Source: Virgibacillus proomii (lineage in GTDB: Bacteria > Bacillota > Bacilli > Bacillales > Amphibacillaceae). From it: DNA of 61,746 nucleotides. Positions 58,934 to 61,746 of this stretch are shown piece after piece (position 1 is the stretch's first letter; every line of letters begins with the position of its first letter). The position numbers and the translations under genes were made by a program. The notes under the pieces are model-generated. The model saw only the letters and a list, made by a program, of their open reading frames with translations, was not told where the DNA came from and ran no database searches. The stretch lies in NCBI RefSeq assembly GCF_018916875.1, contig NZ_JAHLNO010000012.1:1-61746 (forward strand). The letters are read 5' to 3'.

Positions 58934-61746
58934 GTGATACATGTTATAGATAAGCAATCAGATGAGATAGTTGGCATTATTCCAAATGAAGAGTTTTGGG
59001 ACGATAATTATCACAGGTCGCTAGAAACGACCGCAGAAACGTTTGAATTTATGACATTTGCTGATCGGGATTATTCAGAGTATTTAAGAGGGCGTAATAA
59101 AGTTATTATACCCGATGAGGATGGCGATTTCAGAGAGTTAACAATATGGCAAGCGGAAAAGGTTCACGAGCATAGCAAACACATGATTGTATTTGCCAAA
59201 GCCAGTTACAATGACTTACGTAAAGCACAAGTAATTAAACCACAAACGTTAAAAAGCCAATCGGCAAGTACTGCGGCGGCTATCGCGTTAAAGGGGACAG
59301 AGTGGAGTGTCGGTTTAGTCGAAAGTAGGGGGACTAGGTCGATCGAGATTGAAGATTACACAAATCCTTACGATTTATTAAAACGCATCGCAACCGAATT
59401 TGACCTTGAACTTGATTTTAGAATCGAAACAAGAGGGAATAAAATAGTTGGTCGTTACGTTGACTTAGTCCAACAAATCGGACAGTGGCGCGGTCGCGAG
59501 ATAGAGTTTGGAAAAGACTTACTAAGCATTAGGCGTATAGAGGACACTGACAATATTTATACAGCGCTTATTGGTTTGGGCCCTGAAAAAGACGGTAGAA
59601 GGCTAGAGGTATTAGTCGAAGATTATGACGCATTACAGCGTTGGGGCAGACGTGATCCAGTAACGGGAGAACTAAGGCATATAATCGGTACCTATGAGCC
59701 GCAGACTGAAAAAGAAGAACTGTCCTATGATAGACTGCGAACACTAACCAAGAACGAACTAGAAAAACGGATAAACGAAATAGTTGAATACGAAACCGAA
59801 ATAGCTGATTTAGAACATGTTCCGGGCATGGAAAATGAAAAAATACGTTTCGGTGATACGCTAAAAATTAAAGATACGAAATTTAACCCTCCTCTTTACG
59901 TACAAGCGAGGGTTTTCGAAGTTAACGGAAGCATTAAAGAGCGTGGCAAAAAGTCTGTTAAACTAGGCGACTACATCGAATATACGGAAGATGAAGTCAA
60001 AGAAATTTGGAAATCGTTACAAGACGAGATTAAGCGTAGCCTTGCTCGTATGCTTACGGTAAATATCGTATCCAGCGCAGGAGACGTGTTTAAAAATGGC
60101 GAAGGCAATACCGAATTAACTGCCGTTGTTTATGCGCAGGGAAAAGAAACCGACCAGGATGGGGAAACCTACAGCTACGTTTGGAGTAAATACGATAAGT
60201 TGGGCAATCAAGACCCAGACTATCGTAAAGAAGGTAAAACAATTACGGTACAAGCAAGCGAAATTGACGAAAAAGCTATATATGCATGCGAGGTTTTATT
60301 TCAGGATGTTGCTATTTTAGGATTTACTACGCTAACTAATGTTTACGATGGAAAAGAAGGAGAGCAAGGTATTCCGGGGCCGCCGGGGGAGAATGGGAAA
60401 ACACTGTATACTTGGCACAAATATGCTGACGATGATCGAGGAAGTGGTATGTCCGATAATCCGCAAGGTAAGGCATATATAGGCATAGCTTACAATAAAG
60501 AATCACCTATAAAAAGTACCAACCCTAATGATTACGAATGGTCAAAGTATATAGGCGACCAAGGCGTGCCGGGTCCGCCCGGAGAGGACGGACAACCTAA
60601 TTACACGTGGGTAAAATACGCTGACGATAAAGACGGTAACGGAATGTCGGACAGTCCGGATGATAAACGTTATTTAGGACTTGCTTATAACAAAACATCG
60701 CCAAACGAGAGTAGTAACCCGTCTGATTATAGTTGGAGTCCGTTGTATGATAATGTGCAGGTTGGCGGAAGGAATTTGTTACTGAACACTACGTTTGAAA
60801 ACGGGAATACTCATTGGTCAGGCATTGTTGAAATTGTACCTAATGCACATAATGGGAATGCTGGAGCAGTTAATGAAAGGTCAGGGTATACCGGGAGTGC
60901 TAGAAGGTTTCTTGTACAAGAAACTACAGCTAGAATGGTTCTAATACCATCTAAAACTTATACACTTTCCGGGTGGTTTTATATTGATTCGAGGATACCA
61001 TTAGACAGTGATAACAATACATTCCATATAAGAAAATACCAATCTATGGATAGAGATAGGTTTAAAGATTTCATATCTGTACCTATTAGGTTAGATTATT
61101 ATGACTATGACAAATGGTATTACTTTGAAGAAACTGCTTCTGTACCTGATGGATATGTAGGTCACGAAGAAGTTACTCTTGCCTTAGGTAAAAACGGAAG
61201 AATTATTTTCAGTGAATTACAACTTGAAGACGGGAACATAGCAACAACTTACCGACCAGCACCCAGAGATCATGCTGCCTATGCCGATCGAGTATCGAAA
61301 GAAAAAGCTGAAGAAGCACGCAAACAAGCCGAAGCCTTTTCTGAAAACGCAAGTAACATTAAAAAAGGCGTGATTGACGTTGGCTCTGTGCCTATACGGA
61401 CGGCTGCTAATGGCGCTCGTATACAGTGGGACGGTACAAACGGACTAGTGCAATACGATAGCGACGGTAATCCAGTATCATGGTTGGATTTAAAAGGAAA
61501 TTCACATTTTGTTAACGGTTATTTCAGCGGTGAGATACATGCGCAAAGCGGCACATTTGCAGGAGAGTTAAAAGGTGCTAGTGGAACTTTTGGTCATGTA
61601 ACGGTAAAAAATGGAGACTTTGTGCTTGCTAACGACGAGACAGGGGCGCAGTATAGTGCTACTCCTAGACGTAATCTAATAAAAGATCACTCGTTTGAGT
61701 TGATTCCGCAAGACCCGAGTTCGGCGAATCAAGATAGCATAAATTT
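58934..61746 (+). CDS. Tal/tail-spike protein, cut by the window end
   Basis: The frame is open from GTG 58934 (RBS TAGGTGAT, weak) to the last base, so at least 937 residues. The first ~370 residues (MIHVIDKQSDEIVGIIPNEE; VEDYDALQRWGRRDPVTGEL; IEYETEIADLEHVPG-type helix) are the tail endopeptidase/Tal fold. Then come two copies of a module (YTWHKYADDDRGSGMSDNP near 60406; YTWVKYADDKDGNGMSDSP near 60601), each preceded by a collagen-like GPPGE stretch. A carbohydrate-binding-like domain (GGRNLLLNTTFENGNTHWSG) and a beta-helical part follow. It should bind the host surface. Confidence 0.85.
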   Translation, partial: MIHVIDKQSDEIVGIIPNEEFWDDNYHRSLETTAETFEFMTFADRDYSEYLRGRNKVIIPDEDGDFRELTIWQAEKVHEHSKHMIVFAKASYNDLRKAQVIKPQTLKSQSASTAAAIALKGTEWSVGLVESRGTRSIEIEDYTNPYDLLKRIATEFDLELDFRIETRGNKIVGRYVDLVQQIGQWRGREIEFGKDLLSIRRIEDTDNIYTALIGLGPEKDGRRLEVLVEDYDALQRWGRRDPVTGELRHIIGTYEPQTEKEELSYDRLRTLTKNELEKRINEIVEYETEIADLEHVPGMENEKIRFGDTLKIKDTKFNPPLYVQARVFEVNGSIKERGKKSVKLGDYIEYTEDEVKEIWKSLQDEIKRSLARMLTVNIVSSAGDVFKNGEGNTELTAVVYAQGKETDQDGETYSYVWSKYDKLGNQDPDYRKEGKTITVQASEIDEKAIYACEVLFQDVAILGFTTLTNVYDGKEGEQGIPGPPGENGKTLYTWHKYADDDRGSGMSDNPQGKAYIGIAYNKESPIKSTNPNDYEWSKYIGDQGVPGPPGEDGQPNYTWVKYADDKDGNGMSDSPDDKRYLGLAYNKTSPNESSNPSDYSWSPLYDNVQVGGRNLLLNTTFENGNTHWSGIVEIVPNAHNGNAGAVNERSGYTGSARRFLVQETTARMVLIPSKTYTLSGWFYIDSRIPLDSDNNTFHIRKYQSMDRDRFKDFISVPIRLDYYDYDKWYYFEETASVPDGYVGHEEVTLALGKNGRIIFSELQLEDGNIATTYRPAPRDHAAYADRVSKEKAEEARKQAEAFSENASNIKKGVIDVGSVPIRTAANGARIQWDGTNGLVQYDSDGNPVSWLDLKGNSHFVNGYFSGEIHAQSGTFAGELKGASGTFGHVTVKNGDFVLANDETGAQYSATPRRNLIKDHSFELIPQDPSSANQDSIN

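Overview
The window opens in a Bacillales (Bacillaceae-like) chromosome. It holds the 3' end of a 23S rRNA gene, a 5S rRNA gene and a tRNA array in the order Asn-Ser-Glu-Val-fMet-Asp-Phe-Tyr-Trp-His-Gln-Gly-Cys-Leu, close to the Bacillus rrn-linked arrays as I remember them. The last tRNA, Leu(CAA), is cut in its anticodon arm at about 1707. Everything after that reads as one temperate siphophage genome that runs past the right edge, so attR is not seen. Species cannot be named from this sequence.

Region by region. 1.7-3.6 kb: attL, a tyrosine integrase and a lipoprotein, each with its own terminator. 3.6-4.0 kb: an array of ~61-bp regulatory repeats (core TGTCCCA ... CGG ... TATATA); another copy lies at 14.0 kb. 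4.0-13.5 kb: a rightward early operon with a winged-helix protein, many small phage proteins, a DnaC-like helicase loader, a DnaB-like helicase and a Toprim primase. 13.5-14.6 kb: a switch, with two small Xre-type repressors on the minus strand, divergent consensus promoters around a palindrome, and a sigma-like regulator on the plus strand. 14.7-37.9 kb: replication and nucleotide metabolism: a structured non-coding region, SSB, family A DNA polymerase, nucleases, three DNA methyltransferases, a RuvC-like resolvase, NrdI/NrdE/NrdF and dUTPase. 37.9-39.7 kb: gene fragments and a leftward operon of small genes with a ribbon-helix-helix regulator and a protein resembling the C-terminal (Cas11-like) part of Cas8c. 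39.9-42.7 kb: small genes, a second winged-helix protein and a ~1-kb non-coding region with short repeats. 42.7-61.7 kb: packaging, head and tail: TerS, TerL, portal, scaffold, capsid, MuF, connectors, tail tube, frameshifted tail chaperones, tape measure, Dit and a Tal/tail-spike protein cut by the window edge.

Mobile introns and recoding are prominent. Group I introns interrupt nrdE (1104 nt, with an HNH gene in the P9 loop) and terL (227 nt, no ORF). In both cases removing the intron restores an exact reading frame and a family-typical protein. An HNH gene overprints the C5 methyltransferase in another frame. dUTPase is fused in frame to a 3D domain across an overprinted membrane-protein ORF. 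The tail chaperones carry a TTTTTTC slippery site.

The best candidates for something undescribed are: (1) the leftward operon at 38.4-39.7 kb, whose twin promoters share one operator-like sequence and which looks like an anti-CRISPR/regulator locus with a Cas11-like mimic; (2) the structured RNA candidate at 15.64-15.84 kb; (3) the repeat array at 3.6-4.0 kb with its distal copy; (4) the 12-bp-period repeat region upstream of terS. All functional statements rest on motif reading by eye and memory of families; no database search was run.
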